DNA of 52,091 nt from Myxococcales bacterium (lineage in GTDB: Bacteria > Myxococcota_A > UBA9160 > UBA4427). Position 1 is the stretch's first letter. Each line of letters begins with the position of its first letter. The notes beneath the pieces are model-generated. The model worked only from the letters and a program-made list of their open reading frames with translations, was not told where the DNA came from and searched no databases. This document shows positions 35,051 to 44,604 of this stretch, one piece after another. The translations under genes were made by a program, and so were the position numbers. The stretch covers positions 1 to 52,091 of the forward strand of contig JADFNE010000031.1 of the NCBI GenBank assembly GCA_022563535.1, in the 5' to 3' direction.

Positions 35051-36141
35051 ATCGCCAGGGATCTACATTTCCGTTCTTGTTGGAGATGGTCGATCTCGAG
35101 ACATTGGATTTCGAAGATTTCCTGACGCGCAGCGGTCTTACGCCAGCACGAATCAGGATCATCACGGGCAAGAAATTCTCGCGACGCATCGGCAATGACT
35201 TCGCAGGGCGCATTCGCAGTCTGCCGGTGGAAGTCATTCACTCCGCTGAAAACTCTCTGTCGTTTCACGAGCGCATCTGCAGGAGTTCGCCGCTGCAGCG
35301 AAGCGTTACCCTGGTCGTTGGAATCGGTGGGGGCGCAGTGCTCGATTTTGCCAAGTACCACGCGTCCAGTCTCGAACAGCCCTATTTCGCCATTCCCACA
35401 GTGATCTCAAACGACGGGATCGCCTCACCCATAGCGATTCTTGCCGACGACCGCGGTCACGCCAGGAGCTACTCCACGACCCCTCCCATCGGGATCGTGA
35501 TCGACCCGACGATCCTCGTAGAGGCGCCGCTCTGGGCACTCACCAACGGTCTCGGTGACGTGCTCTCGAACCATTCGGCGGTGATGGACTGGGATCTGGC
35601 GGTTCGCCGGGGGCGGGCCGAACCTAGTGCCCTGGCGAGGATCATGTCCCGAAGCGCGGTTCAGAGCATATTGGCCCCGGCACCTTCCATGCGGGATCTG
35701 GCGTTTCTCGAGCGCTACATCAATGCCATCGTGCTCTCGGGGCTCGCGATGTACATCAGCGGGAATAGCCGGCCCTGCAGTGGTGCCGAGCATCTGATTG
35801 CACACGTGATCAGCCGCGATCGCCCGGCGAGCTTTGGCCATGGCTTTCTCGTCGGATCGATTGCGCCCTACATCGTCTGGCTGCACCAGCGATCGGATCG
35901 AACCCTGCTCCCGCTTGCACGATCGGTCGGATTCGAACTCGACTTCCTCAAACTAGCGGGGAAGCGACAGTCTTTTGGGGCGTTGATCGACGCGGCTCGA
36001 ACGATTCGCGGTCCGCGTTTTACCATTCTCGATCAGCTGAGCACCACCCAGCTCGAAGCGGAGTACCGCAGCTATCTTCGCGCGTTGAAGGCTCCGGCGG
36101 AGTCGACTCGGCCCTCGTTCGCAGATGTTGCGTATCAATAG
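35047..36141 (+). CDS. Glycerol-1-phosphate dehydrogenase family protein (AraM/EgsA-like)
   Basis: GTG 35047 overlaps the cytidylyltransferase stop and gives 364 residues. It has GIGGGAVLDFAKYHA (NAD site), PTVISNDGIASPIAI, the metal-site Asp in HSAVMDWDLA, His in SGAEHLIAHVI and His in SFGHGFLVG. AraM and archaeal EgsA reduce dihydroxyacetone phosphate to sn-glycerol 1-phosphate. Active-site residues are all present. Iron-dependent alcohol dehydrogenases that reduce other aldehydes are the alternative. It converges with the tandem CDP-alcohol phosphotransferase gene, overlapping by 7 bases. Confidence 0.8.
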   Translation: MNRQGSTFPFLLEMVDLETLDFEDFLTRSGLTPARIRIITGKKFSRRIGNDFAGRIRSLPVEVIHSAENSLSFHERICRSSPLQRSVTLVVGIGGGAVLDFAKYHASSLEQPYFAIPTVISNDGIASPIAILADDRGHARSYSTTPPIGIVIDPTILVEAPLWALTNGLGDVLSNHSAVMDWDLAVRRGRAEPSALARIMSRSAVQSILAPAPSMRDLAFLERYINAIVLSGLAMYISGNSRPCSGAEHLIAHVISRDRPASFGHGFLVGSIAPYIVWLHQRSDRTLLPLARSVGFELDFLKLAGKRQSFGALIDAARTIRGPRFTILDQLSTTQLEAEYRSYLRALKAPAESTRPSFADVAYQ

Positions 36142-37850
36142 AGCGACACGATGCGATCGGCCGGCAGACCGTATCCTGTGAGCTGCGTATGAATTTCTGA
36201 AGCCCACTCCGAGGCGATGAACACGACAACGCCTTCGACGTCGTCCGCGATCATCTTCGGGTCGACGATCGCAGCGCCGTGGAACCTCGTGCCCCAGCGA
36301 TCCGAGTTGTTGTCGCAAACATAAGCGATCTCGATTTCGCGCTTGCGAAACCCGGCCACGAATTGAGCCGCACCCTCTCCGGCGCCAAACAAGACCGCCT
36401 TCTTGCCGTCCATGACGACGCGCTGCAGCCCTGCTTCGGTGTCCGCTTGCTTGATCGCACTGTGGCCGACGTGGAAGGCCGTCGCGGCGATCGCGATCAC
36501 GAGCACGGACCAGAGAAACAGATCCGCTCGACCCGCTACGAGAAAGACGAAGTTCAAAAAATAGAAGTTTCCGACATTCATGAACCCCAGTCGGTGTTTT
36601 CGGCGCACGTTTTCGAAGCGAAGGATCGCACGGCGCAGGACGACGAACTGTCGGTTCTCGCTTTCATCCGCCAATCGCCCGGCGGGTTGGGATGCAAACG
36701 TCGCGGCGTGGAGCAGTTCGTGGACACGGCTGTATTGCAAGAGCGTGGTTGCGCCGAGCACACTCATTCCGAGCAACCAGTACGCAGCCGTGGGTGATGC
36801 CGTCTGTGCAGCCAGTGAATAAGTGACACTGACGAGGATGATGGTTTCGGTCAATCGGTCGCTGTATAGATCGAGGCGCCAACCGTGGCGAGAATACTGG
36901 CTGCGGATACGAGCCAGTTGCCCATCGGCGCAGTCGAAGATGTACGACAGTTGGAACAACAGGGCTGCGGCGATCATCGCTGGCCACTGTCCTGGAAATC
37001 CAGCGATCACGCCTGCGCCCGCAATCGCGCTACCAAACGAGGCGAACGTGATCTGGTCTGGACTCACGCGTCGGTGTCGTAAGTACGAAACGATGCGCAG
37101 CGAGAACCAGTAATCGAAAGCCACTGTCCAGAAGTCGACTTGCTTTGCCACGCCCTCGATCTCGTCCAGGTCCGAAAAGATCGGTTGAGACTTTGCACAT
37201 TCCCAGAGGCGATAGCCGAGGTCGAGCAGCTTGAGTGTGGTTCCGACGTAGATGAGCGCGTCGAGTCGTCCCAAGGCCGCACACACGCTGATGAGAAAGA
37301 AGAGTGTGAAGTGATCGAAACCCGGAATGATCCCGCGTTCCAGAAACCAGGCCTTCCAGCGCGCCCGGTCGAGTTCCACCCGCGCCATCAGCGGGACAAT
37401 GTAGTTCTGCACCACCAGGTGATCGAGAATCAATACTCCTAGAAAGGCAATGCGCCAACCCCACGCGACATCGGCCATCCATGCAACCGACGAGAACACG
37501 ACAACGCGCACGAGCCGGTCACTGATCTGGTCGTATCGAGCGCCGCCGGGAGTACAGCGATCGGTCAGGCGGGCCAGGTTTCCGTCGGCACCATCGAGAA
37601 AGTGGTGGAGTTGCAGCAAGATCGCTGCGCTCAGGTTTGCCCCTGTGAGCAGACACAGTCCAGTGGCGACGCCGGAGATCAGCGCCAGGGTCGTCACCGC
37701 GTTTGGGGATAGCTTGAGGTCGTAGGCCCATTTGGTAAAGAAGGGGTCGACGAGATGCGCGTAATAGCGATTGATCGGGTACTCGGGATCGCGCCGGACG
37801 CACACCACGTAGCGATCGTAGAAATCCCAATAGCGCGCCGTCAAAGTCAT
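36135..37850 (-). CDS. Tandem double CDP-alcohol phosphotransferase with C-terminal Rossmann-like domain
   Basis: ATG 37850 (SD GGAGAAGG) gives 571 residues; a further ATG at 37979 has no ribosome site. The chain has two hydrophobic CDP-OH-P-transf blocks, each with the full D-x2-DG-x2-AR-x8-G-x3-D-x3-D motif: one at about residues 85-110 (starts DGADGNLAR) and one at about 310-335 (starts DCADGQLAR). Such enzymes transfer a phosphoalcohol from CDP to an alcohol acceptor in the membrane. Residues ~485-571 form a nucleotide-binding-like domain (KAVLFGAGEGAAQFVAGF, YVCDNN). I know of no standard enzyme with this layout. It is convergent with and overlaps the G1P dehydrogenase gene. Confidence 0.82.
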   Translation of the reverse strand: MTLTARYWDFYDRYVVCVRRDPEYPINRYYAHLVDPFFTKWAYDLKLSPNAVTTLALISGVATGLCLLTGANLSAAILLQLHHFLDGADGNLARLTDRCTPGGARYDQISDRLVRVVVFSSVAWMADVAWGWRIAFLGVLILDHLVVQNYIVPLMARVELDRARWKAWFLERGIIPGFDHFTLFFLISVCAALGRLDALIYVGTTLKLLDLGYRLWECAKSQPIFSDLDEIEGVAKQVDFWTVAFDYWFSLRIVSYLRHRRVSPDQITFASFGSAIAGAGVIAGFPGQWPAMIAAALLFQLSYIFDCADGQLARIRSQYSRHGWRLDLYSDRLTETIILVSVTYSLAAQTASPTAAYWLLGMSVLGATTLLQYSRVHELLHAATFASQPAGRLADESENRQFVVLRRAILRFENVRRKHRLGFMNVGNFYFLNFVFLVAGRADLFLWSVLVIAIAATAFHVGHSAIKQADTEAGLQRVVMDGKKAVLFGAGEGAAQFVAGFRKREIEIAYVCDNNSDRWGTRFHGAAIVDPKMIADDVEGVVVFIASEWASEIHTQLTGYGLPADRIVSLY

Positions 37851-38196
37851 GCCTTCTCCAAGTTCCGCGATGCACTGGGGGTTCGCAGCTAATCGGAAAA
37901 ATTCGCAAATGCTTGAGCAACTAGAGCGGAACTCAGGGGGCTGGAATTGAATATTTTCCTCGCTTCCCAATCGCAACATGTCCGCTTCCGTTCGTTGCGA
38001 GATCGCATGGGATTCTCGTAGCCGACCTTCGCGAGAGTCAAAGCTTATATCGCGAGCGATTCGAATCTCACCACTGCGCCGCGCAGTTGCGAGTTTCCTT
38101 GCTCAAGTATGAACGGAATATTCCGAAGAGTTGCGAGTAGCGTTGCCACTCCACACGAATCCCTCGGTAGCCGGGAAAGAAGTCAGGGAGCAGGAG
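37851..38196. other. Divergent promoter region between the double CDP-AP gene and HldE-like gene 2
   Basis: No gene was found in these 346 bases. The octamer gttgcgag occurs at 37994, 38086 and 38130, and a 12-bp palindrome lies at 38114-38125 (listed separately). GGGAG...GGAG around 38185-38195 is the ribosome site for ATG 38197. Both neighbouring genes are transcribed away from this region, so promoters should be here. Confidence 0.6.
38114..38125. promoter_or_regulatory. 12-bp perfect palindrome cggaatattccg
   Basis: The sequence equals its own reverse complement and lies 71 bases before ATG 38197 in the divergent promoter region. It is a candidate operator; no regulator is identified. 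Confidence 0.35.
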
Positions 38197-39720
38197 ATGA
38201 ACGGCCAGCCGATCATCGGTCTCGAACAACTCGCCGCCTCAGCGAATCGAAAACGTTCGCAAGGCAAGACCATCGCGTTGTGTCACGGCGCCTTCGATCT
38301 CCTCCACATGGGACACATTCGACATCTCCAGCGCGCCCGGCGTCAAGCGGACTTGCTCTATGTAACGGTGACGGCCGACCGCTTCGTCAACAAGGGACCC
38401 GATCGTCCCGTGTTCGGCGAGGACTTGCGGGCCGAGGCTCTCGCGGCGCTGGCCTGCGTTGATGGTGTCGCAATATATGAGGGTTCGACGGGTGTCGATG
38501 TCATCAAGGCGATCAAGCCGGACGTATACGTAGAGGGACTCAACCCCGCATCACTCGAAACAGGAGGGGTGTCGATCAAAAAGCCCGAGTACTCTGCGGT
38601 CGAGTCACTCGGGGGACGTGTCTACTTCACAGAAGAGATCACCTTCAGTTCCTCGAGCCTGCTCAACGAACACTTCGACGTTTTTCCGGAGGCCGTCCGA
38701 AAGTACCTGCGAGAATTTAGACAGCGCTATTCCGATCGCCTCATCATCGCGACCCTGCGCTCTCTGCGTGGGCTCAAGATCCTGGTCGTCGGAGATGCGA
38801 TCATCGATGAGTATCACTACACCACACCGCTGGGGCGACCGGGCAAGGGCGGGGGATTGGCGGTTTCGTTCGAATCCGCCGAACAGTTTGCTGGGGGCGC
38901 GATCGCAGTTGCAAACCATCTCGGAGAATTCTGTGACGACGTCACTCTCGCGACCGGAATCGGGCAGGGAGATGGCAGCGAGCATTTCATTCGTTCGCAC
39001 CTGGTCAAGACCGTAGAGCCTGTCTTCTTTCGTTCCGCAGAGTCGACGACGCTGATCAAGCGACGCTTCGTCTCCGCAGACTTCGATCGGTTGTTCGAAA
39101 TCTATCTGCGCGAGGGTGAAGACTACGACCCCGAAGTGGGCGCCGCTGCCAATCGCTGGCTCGGGTTGCAACTATCGCAGTTCGATATCGTGGTGGTTCC
39201 GGATTTTGGCAACGGATTCATCTCGGAGAACATGGTCGAGACTCTGTGCGAGCAGGCGCGCTTTCTTGCGGTCAATACCCAGATCAACAGCGGCAATCGC
39301 GGCTTTCACGTGATCAACCGCTACCGACGGGCCGACCTGGTTTCGCTCAACGAACCGGAGTTGCGCCTGGCGGCGCACGACCGGGTCAACTCCGTCGATC
39401 ACCTGGCCGAGATCATCGGAGAACGTGTCGACGCCAAAGCGGTCGCGGTCACGATGGGAACCGCGGGCATGCGAATTTTCGACCGGCAAACGGGTGAACA
39501 CGTCCACGTTCCGGCGCTTTCAACCAAGGTGGTGGATCGGATCGGTGCTGGGGATGCGTTCTTGGCCCTGGCGTCCCTGTGCGTGGGCGCTGGTCTCCCG
39601 GTCGATCTGTCGGGGTTCGTCGGCAGCACCGCAGCTGCGATCGACGTTCAAATTGTTTGCAACAGAGATCCGGTGACGAGCTCGGGCCTGTATCGATACA
39701 TCACCACGTTGCTCAAGTAA
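38197..39720 (+). CDS. HldE-like fusion, nucleotidyltransferase first, kinase site intact
   Basis: The 507-residue protein has an N-terminal nucleotidyltransferase (GAFDLLHMGHIRHL, HxGH at 37-40; NKGPDRP) and a C-terminal PfkB/ribokinase-like kinase (AGGAIAVANHL, and V-V-D-R-I-G-A-G-D-A-F with the catalytic Asp near residue 453). The order is the reverse of canonical HldE, in which the kinase precedes the ADP-heptose synthase domain. It should phosphorylate a sugar phosphate and activate it as an NDP-sugar. ATG 38197 has GGGAG...GGAG upstream. The end is 7 bases from the convergent selB stop. Confidence 0.85.
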   Translation: MNGQPIIGLEQLAASANRKRSQGKTIALCHGAFDLLHMGHIRHLQRARRQADLLYVTVTADRFVNKGPDRPVFGEDLRAEALAALACVDGVAIYEGSTGVDVIKAIKPDVYVEGLNPASLETGGVSIKKPEYSAVESLGGRVYFTEEITFSSSSLLNEHFDVFPEAVRKYLREFRQRYSDRLIIATLRSLRGLKILVVGDAIIDEYHYTTPLGRPGKGGGLAVSFESAEQFAGGAIAVANHLGEFCDDVTLATGIGQGDGSEHFIRSHLVKTVEPVFFRSAESTTLIKRRFVSADFDRLFEIYLREGEDYDPEVGAAANRWLGLQLSQFDIVVVPDFGNGFISENMVETLCEQARFLAVNTQINSGNRGFHVINRYRRADLVSLNEPELRLAAHDRVNSVDHLAEIIGERVDAKAVAVTMGTAGMRIFDRQTGEHVHVPALSTKVVDRIGAGDAFLALASLCVGAGLPVDLSGFVGSTAAAIDVQIVCNRDPVTSSGLYRYITTLLK

Positions 39721-39727
39721 GCGAAAC

Positions 39728-41683
39728 TCAGCTGCCGCGAAGCACCCGCACGTCGCCCATGCGCCGGGTGACGTGAAGGTCGTCGAGTAGTTCCATCAGC
39801 GGCATCGCGGTCCGCCGACTGGTGCCGATGACTTCCTTGTAGGTTTTGGTGTCGATCTCTTGATGCTCGGTGAGGTATTGGACGACCCTTTCCTTTAGCG
39901 CGTCGATTGCGCTCCGATCGAAGAACAAGTCGCCGGGCGCACGTACGATTTCTTCGTTCCGCTCGAGGAATGCGACGAGGTCCCGAAAGAGATCTTGGCT
40001 AATTGCCAATCGCACCGACCAATCCTTTACCGAGACGGGTTCGAGGCCCGCGCTCTTTGAGTCTTCGCGAATCTTTGCGATGGCAACCTCGGCCTCCGCA
40101 TCGAGGGTCGGGGTGTAGCCCCGCCGCCAGGCAAACTCTCCACCGATACAGATCTCGGCGCGTTCCTCGAGTCGATTGAGGGCTAGCTCTGCCGCTTCCG
40201 GCCGCACGTTTTCGGGCAACTGTCCGCGCAGGGTTCCGCGGCTCATGCCCGGGCGCAGGGGTTCCGCTCGATGGTAGGCCTCGAGTACCTCGATCAACCG
40301 CTGCTCCATGCGCGCGATGATCTCGCTTCCGATCCAGCGCTTTCCTCCCGCACGTACGAGGGTGCCATCGGCTTCGAGCTTCGCGAGGCGATCGCTGAGA
40401 TCACTCGGGGACAACCCCATTTCGACGGCCAGCTCGGGCTCGACCGCTCCGGTCATTCCTGTTCGCAAAATACGCTCGCGGATCCCCGCATCGGTGTTCC
40501 CTTCGGCGAAAATCTCGAGCTCGCGCGCGAGATTCGGATCGCTGCGTCGGCGATGGGGTGGTGCGACATCGAGTATTACGCCTCCGCCCAGGGTTCCTCC
40601 GGTTCCTTCGCTACGTGCAAAACCCCGGGCGATGAAGCGATCTCCCAGCACCAGGGGTACCGGATCGCCGTCGATGTGGAGGCGGGCGAACGCATTCTCT
40701 CCCGGCGCAAAGCCCTCGCAGCCGATGGGTGACAACCGTGCCCGGCGCTCAGCGGTACCCGAGAGAAATTCGATCGACAGCGTTCCTTCTGTTTCGGGCG
40801 CACTCGAGAGCCAACCGATTTGAACGTCTGCAGTCTGGGTGGAGATGATCGCGCCGGACTTGGCGATCATGTCGCCCCGGGACAGCTCCGAAACTTCGAT
40901 GTTCTGGAGGTTCACCGCGCAACGCGCACCCGGCCCTACGCTGTCTCGCGCTTGACCGTGGCTCTGCAAGCCTCGAATGCGCGCCTTGGTTCCCTTTGGA
41001 TGAATCTCCATCGTATCGCCGGTGTGGAAGGAGCCACCCTGCAAGGTTCCCGTGACCACGGTTCCGAAACCCTTCATCGCGAATGCGCGGTCGACCGAAA
41101 GGCGGCTCGGCCCCACGCGGGGGGTGCGGGGAGGTGTGCTGCGAATCAATGATGCGAGGGTGCTGCGCAATTCGTCGAGTCCGGCGCCTGTTTCAGAAGA
41201 GACGGGGACGATGGGTGCTCGGGCAAGTGCCGTCGGAGCGAGCAGGTCCCGCACCTCTTCGCTCGCGAGTTCGATCACTTCTTCATCGGCGAGATCGCTC
41301 TTGGTGAGGGCAACGACGCCGCTTTTGATCGCGAGCAGATCACAAATCGCCACGTGTTCCCGGGTCTGGGGCATTACGCCCTCGTCGGCGGCCACCACCA
41401 GCAAGACGAGGTCGATGCCGGCCGCGCCCGACACCATGGTGCGTACGAGCTTCTCATGGCCCGGGACGTCCACGACAGCGACCTTGAGTCCGTGGTCGAG
41501 CTCGAGGAGCGCGAAGCCGAGTTCGATGGTGATCCCGCGCGCTTTTTCTTCGGGAAGTCGGTCGGTGTCCACACCGGTGAGTGCGCGAACCAGGCTGGTC
41601 TTGCCATGATCAATGTGGCCTGCAGTCCCGAGCACCAGCGACGCAGGCTGCGATGGATCGCGCTCCTCGTCAGCGCGGCCCAA
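39728..41683 (-). CDS. selB: Selenocysteine-specific elongation factor SelB
   Basis: The GTPase domain is clear: [13 protein letters not shown] (P-loop), [23 protein letters not shown] and the TKSD guanine motif. A translation-factor domain follows, then the C-terminal winged-helix repeats that bind the SECIS RNA. SelB brings Sec-tRNA to in-frame UGA. TTG 41683 (651 residues, overlapping serS by 14 bases) is chosen; a GTG just before the P-loop is possible. selA, selC and selD are not in this window, so they must lie elsewhere. Convergent with the HldE-like gene. Confidence 0.93.
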   Translation of the reverse strand: MGRADEERDPSQPASLVLGTAGHIDHGKTSLVRALTGVDTDRLPEEKARGITIELGFALLELDHGLKVAVVDVPGHEKLVRTMVSGAAGIDLVLLVVAADEGVMPQTREHVAICDLLAIKSGVVALTKSDLADEEVIELASEEVRDLLAPTALARAPIVPVSSETGAGLDELRSTLASLIRSTPPRTPRVGPSRLSVDRAFAMKGFGTVVTGTLQGGSFHTGDTMEIHPKGTKARIRGLQSHGQARDSVGPGARCAVNLQNIEVSELSRGDMIAKSGAIISTQTADVQIGWLSSAPETEGTLSIEFLSGTAERRARLSPIGCEGFAPGENAFARLHIDGDPVPLVLGDRFIARGFARSEGTGGTLGGGVILDVAPPHRRRSDPNLARELEIFAEGNTDAGIRERILRTGMTGAVEPELAVEMGLSPSDLSDRLAKLEADGTLVRAGGKRWIGSEIIARMEQRLIEVLEAYHRAEPLRPGMSRGTLRGQLPENVRPEAAELALNRLEERAEICIGGEFAWRRGYTPTLDAEAEVAIAKIREDSKSAGLEPVSVKDWSVRLAISQDLFRDLVAFLERNEEIVRAPGDLFFDRSAIDALKERVVQYLTEHQEIDTKTYKEVIGTSRRTAMPLMELLDDLHVTRRMGDVRVLRGS

Positions 41684-42947
41684 TGGAATCTCGCCCCATG
41701 TAGGGTCGCAGAACCTTGGGGATTGCAACGCTGCCGTCCGAGCGCTGATGAATTTCGAGCAGGGCGAGGATCGCCCGGGCATTCGAGATTGCCGTCCCGT
41801 TCAGGGTGTGGACCATCTCGTTCTTTTTGGCGCCCTGTCGTCGGAAGCGAATCTTGAGTCTGCGCGACTGAAAGTCTGTGCAGTTCGAGGTGCTCGTGAT
41901 CTCTCCCCAGTCGCCACCATCCCCGCGGCCGGGCATCCAGGCCTCGAGGTCGAACTTGCGATAGGCCGGGGCGCCGAGATCGCCCGTTGCGATTTCGATC
42001 ACTCGGTACGGGATCTCGAGAGCATCGAAGATGCGTTGTTCGATCCGCAACAACTCTTGATGTTGGGCTTCGGAATCTTCGGGGGTCGTGAATACGAACA
42101 TCTCGGTTTTTGAAAACTGATGAACCCGGTACAGCCCCTTGCTCTCTCTACCCGCGGCACCCGCCTCGGTGCGGAAACAATGGGAGACCCCCGCAACCTT
42201 CAGCGGGAGATCGGCTTCATCGAAGATCGTGTCCGCGTACATTCCCCCGATGGTGATCTCCGCGGTCCCGATCAGGCACAGGTCGTGCCCTTCGATCGAA
42301 TAGATCTGGCTCTCCTCGCCGCGTGGACTGAAGCCGAGCGCTTCGATGATATCGGGTCGTGCGACGTCCGGGGTCGTGATCGGGGTGAAGCCCTCGTCCA
42401 TGACGATGTCGAGCGCGAATCTCTGCAGCGCCAGTTCGAGCAGGCAAGCTTCGTTTTTGAGGTAGTACCACTTCGAACCCGCGACGGTGGCCGCACTTTC
42501 AAAATCGACCAGATCCAGTTCGTCGCACAATTGAAGATGGTCCTTGGGTTCGAAGTCGAACTTTGGAATTTCACCGGAGGTACTGATCTGGCGAAACTTG
42601 TCTTCACCCCCCACCGGACTTTCAGGATGCACGAAGTTGGGCAACTCGCGCATCGCCACGATCAAGTCGGCCTCAGAATCACGCAATCGATCTTCGATCT
42701 CCGAAACCTGTTCCTTGAAGCCGCGCCCGGCGGCATTGTGGGCCTCTCGCTCTGCGGGATCCAGCTTGCGTTTGCCGGACTTCTGGTGCTCGTTGCGTAG
42801 GCGATTCGTCTCGCCCAACTGGGTCAGCAGGGCATTGTAGTCATGCTGGGCGGCGAGGATCGCGTCGAGATCGACGACCAGTCCGCGTTTGCGACAGCTC
42901 TCCGCGATCTCGTCGCGGCGCTCCGTCAGGGTTTTTGGATCCAACAT
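41670..42947 (-). CDS. serS: Seryl-tRNA synthetase
   Basis: ATG 42947 gives 425 residues starting MLDPKTLTERRDEI, the usual start of SerRS; an upstream GTG at 42968 is less likely. The N-terminal coiled-coil arm (~residues 20-110) is followed by the class II core: motif 2 FRTEAGAAGRESKGLYRVHQF and motif 3 LNGTAISNARAILALLE. It charges tRNA-Ser and also tRNA-Sec, the first step of selenocysteine synthesis, which makes the overlap with selB notable. Confidence 0.96.
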   Translation of the reverse strand: MLDPKTLTERRDEIAESCRKRGLVVDLDAILAAQHDYNALLTQLGETNRLRNEHQKSGKRKLDPAEREAHNAAGRGFKEQVSEIEDRLRDSEADLIVAMRELPNFVHPESPVGGEDKFRQISTSGEIPKFDFEPKDHLQLCDELDLVDFESAATVAGSKWYYLKNEACLLELALQRFALDIVMDEGFTPITTPDVARPDIIEALGFSPRGEESQIYSIEGHDLCLIGTAEITIGGMYADTIFDEADLPLKVAGVSHCFRTEAGAAGRESKGLYRVHQFSKTEMFVFTTPEDSEAQHQELLRIEQRIFDALEIPYRVIEIATGDLGAPAYRKFDLEAWMPGRGDGGDWGEITSTSNCTDFQSRRLKIRFRRQGAKKNEMVHTLNGTAISNARAILALLEIHQRSDGSVAIPKVLRPYMGRDSIGPR

Positions 42948-43237
42948 CGTGGGCGGATAGAGAAGCACAGGGGCCGTGCGAGAACCACAAAGTCCTGGAA
43001 TCGCCCGACCAAATCCCCCCGGATGGCGTCGAATCCGGGCTTTCGGGCGGTTGGACGTTTTTTGATCCCGTTTTTGGAGTCAATTTCCGATGACAGGTGC
43101 ATCTGACCGGCAGAAGCTCGACCGCAATGGCCGAGGGTTCGGCCCGTCGGCTGACAGATCGCGCATCCCCGGTAAACTCCCGCGATTCTGAATGCCCGCG
43201 CAATGACGGCGCGCGCAAAACGATGATGAGGAACGAA
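42948..43237. other. Divergent intergenic region between serS and the aminotransferase
   Basis: No gene is seen in these 290 bases. It holds the promoters of the serS-selB unit and of the aminotransferase. T-rich stretches occur around 43050-43090 (gttttttg, gtttttgg) without a clear hairpin. GAGGA at 43228-43232 is the ribosome site of the aminotransferase. Confidence 0.5.
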
Positions 43238-44602
43238 ATGGCAGAGCAGATTTCCAAAGCAGAACTCGAACAACTTGCGCGCAGGCACCTGTGGCCGTGC
43301 TTTACACCCCTCAGCGAGACGGACAACCTCCCGCTCATCGTGCGTGGAGAGGGCTGCTATGTCTTCGACGACGACGGCAAGCGATACCTCGACGGCCTGG
43401 CCGGTCTCTTTCTGACAAACGTCGGACACGGCCGCACGGAACTCGCCGACGCCGCTTTCGAGCAGGCGAACAAGCTTCATTTCTTTCCGCTCTGGACCTT
43501 CATGCATCCCGCAGCCATTCAGCTGGCGGCGAAGCTCGCATCCCTGGCTCCCGGCGATCTCAATCGCGTCTTCTTTGGCAGCGGCGGTGGCGATGCGGTC
43601 GAAACCGCGTGGAAGCTCATCAAACAGTACTTCCGCGTGAAGGGCCAACCCGACCGCTACAAGGTCATCGCCCGCAACATCGCCTACCACGGAACAACCC
43701 TCGGCGCGCTCTCCATCACTGGTGTTCCCGAGATCCGCGATCCCTACAAGCCGCTGGTTCCCGGCACCTTCCACGCCCGCAACACCCATGCGTACCTGGA
43801 AAAGGAACAAGGCGAGGAGTTGGCCGAAGCCTGTGCCAACGACATCGAGCGCATCATCTTGCAGGAAGGACCGGAAACCGTCGCGGCCGTTTTTCTCGAG
43901 CCGATCCAGAACGCGGGCGGTTGCTTGGTGCCCCCGCCCACGTATTTCCAGCGCGTGCGGGAGATCTGCGACCGCTATGGCGTATTGCTCGTATCCGACG
44001 AGACCATCTGCGCCTTCGGTCGACTCGGTCACATGTTCGCCTGCAACCGCTACGACTATCAGCCGGACATCATCACCTGTGCCAAGGGCTTGACGTCGGG
44101 ATACGCACCGCTCGGCGCCACGATCGTGAGTGATCGTCTCGCCGAGCCGTTCGTGGATTCGAACGAAACCTTCATGCACGGAATTACTTACGGAGGCCAT
44201 CCCGTCAGCTGCGCGGTCGCGCTGGCGAACATCGAATTGATAGAACGCGATGACCTGACCGGCTGGGTGCTTCAGTACGAGGACGAGTTCCGGCGCGAAC
44301 TCGAGACGCTCTACGACCTGAAGTTCGTCGGTGACATCCGCGGCGCTGGCTACTTCTACGGCATCGAACTCGTCAAGGATTCCGCAACGCAGCAACACTT
44401 CTCGGATGCGGAGTGCAAGCGGCTGCTCGGCGAGATCCTCTCGCCCCGGACCTTCGAGTTGGGTCTGATCTGCCGAACCGAGGACAAGGCCGAGCCCGTC
44501 ATTCAGCTCGCCCCTCCCCTGGTTGCGGGCCCCGAAGAGTTCAAAGAGATTGTGCGCATCCTCCGCCAGGCCATCACGGAAGCGCAGGAGATCATGGGCT
44601 AA
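43238..44602 (+). CDS. Class III PLP-dependent aminotransferase
   Basis: ATG 43238 (GAGGA 6 bases upstream) gives 454 residues; earlier in-frame ATGs at 43223 and 43226 have poorer spacing. Signatures: LDGLAGLFLTNVGHG, FFGSGGGDAVETAWKL, AYHGTTLGALS, VLLVSDETICAFGRLG (cofactor Asp) and TCAKGLTSGYAPLGA with the PLP lysine. These fit omega-amino-acid:pyruvate or polyamine transaminases. It would use an amine or omega-amino acid as donor. It stands alone and is not clearly linked to neighbours; the later amine oxidases would also act on amines. Confidence 0.93.
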   Translation: MAEQISKAELEQLARRHLWPCFTPLSETDNLPLIVRGEGCYVFDDDGKRYLDGLAGLFLTNVGHGRTELADAAFEQANKLHFFPLWTFMHPAAIQLAAKLASLAPGDLNRVFFGSGGGDAVETAWKLIKQYFRVKGQPDRYKVIARNIAYHGTTLGALSITGVPEIRDPYKPLVPGTFHARNTHAYLEKEQGEELAEACANDIERIILQEGPETVAAVFLEPIQNAGGCLVPPPTYFQRVREICDRYGVLLVSDETICAFGRLGHMFACNRYDYQPDIITCAKGLTSGYAPLGATIVSDRLAEPFVDSNETFMHGITYGGHPVSCAVALANIELIERDDLTGWVLQYEDEFRRELETLYDLKFVGDIRGAGYFYGIELVKDSATQQHFSDAECKRLLGEILSPRTFELGLICRTEDKAEPVIQLAPPLVAGPEEFKEIVRILRQAITEAQEIMG

Positions 44603-44604
44603 GG

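Noticed and set aside
38058-38085. gattcgaatctc resembles a tRNA T-loop.
   Set aside because: The flanking bases do not pair into a cloverleaf.
26322-39720. The HldE-like genes as standard ADP-heptose (LPS core) synthesis genes.
   Set aside because: Domain order is reversed and one copy has no kinase site, and no gmhA or heptosyltransferase lies nearby, so a plain hldE label would mislead.
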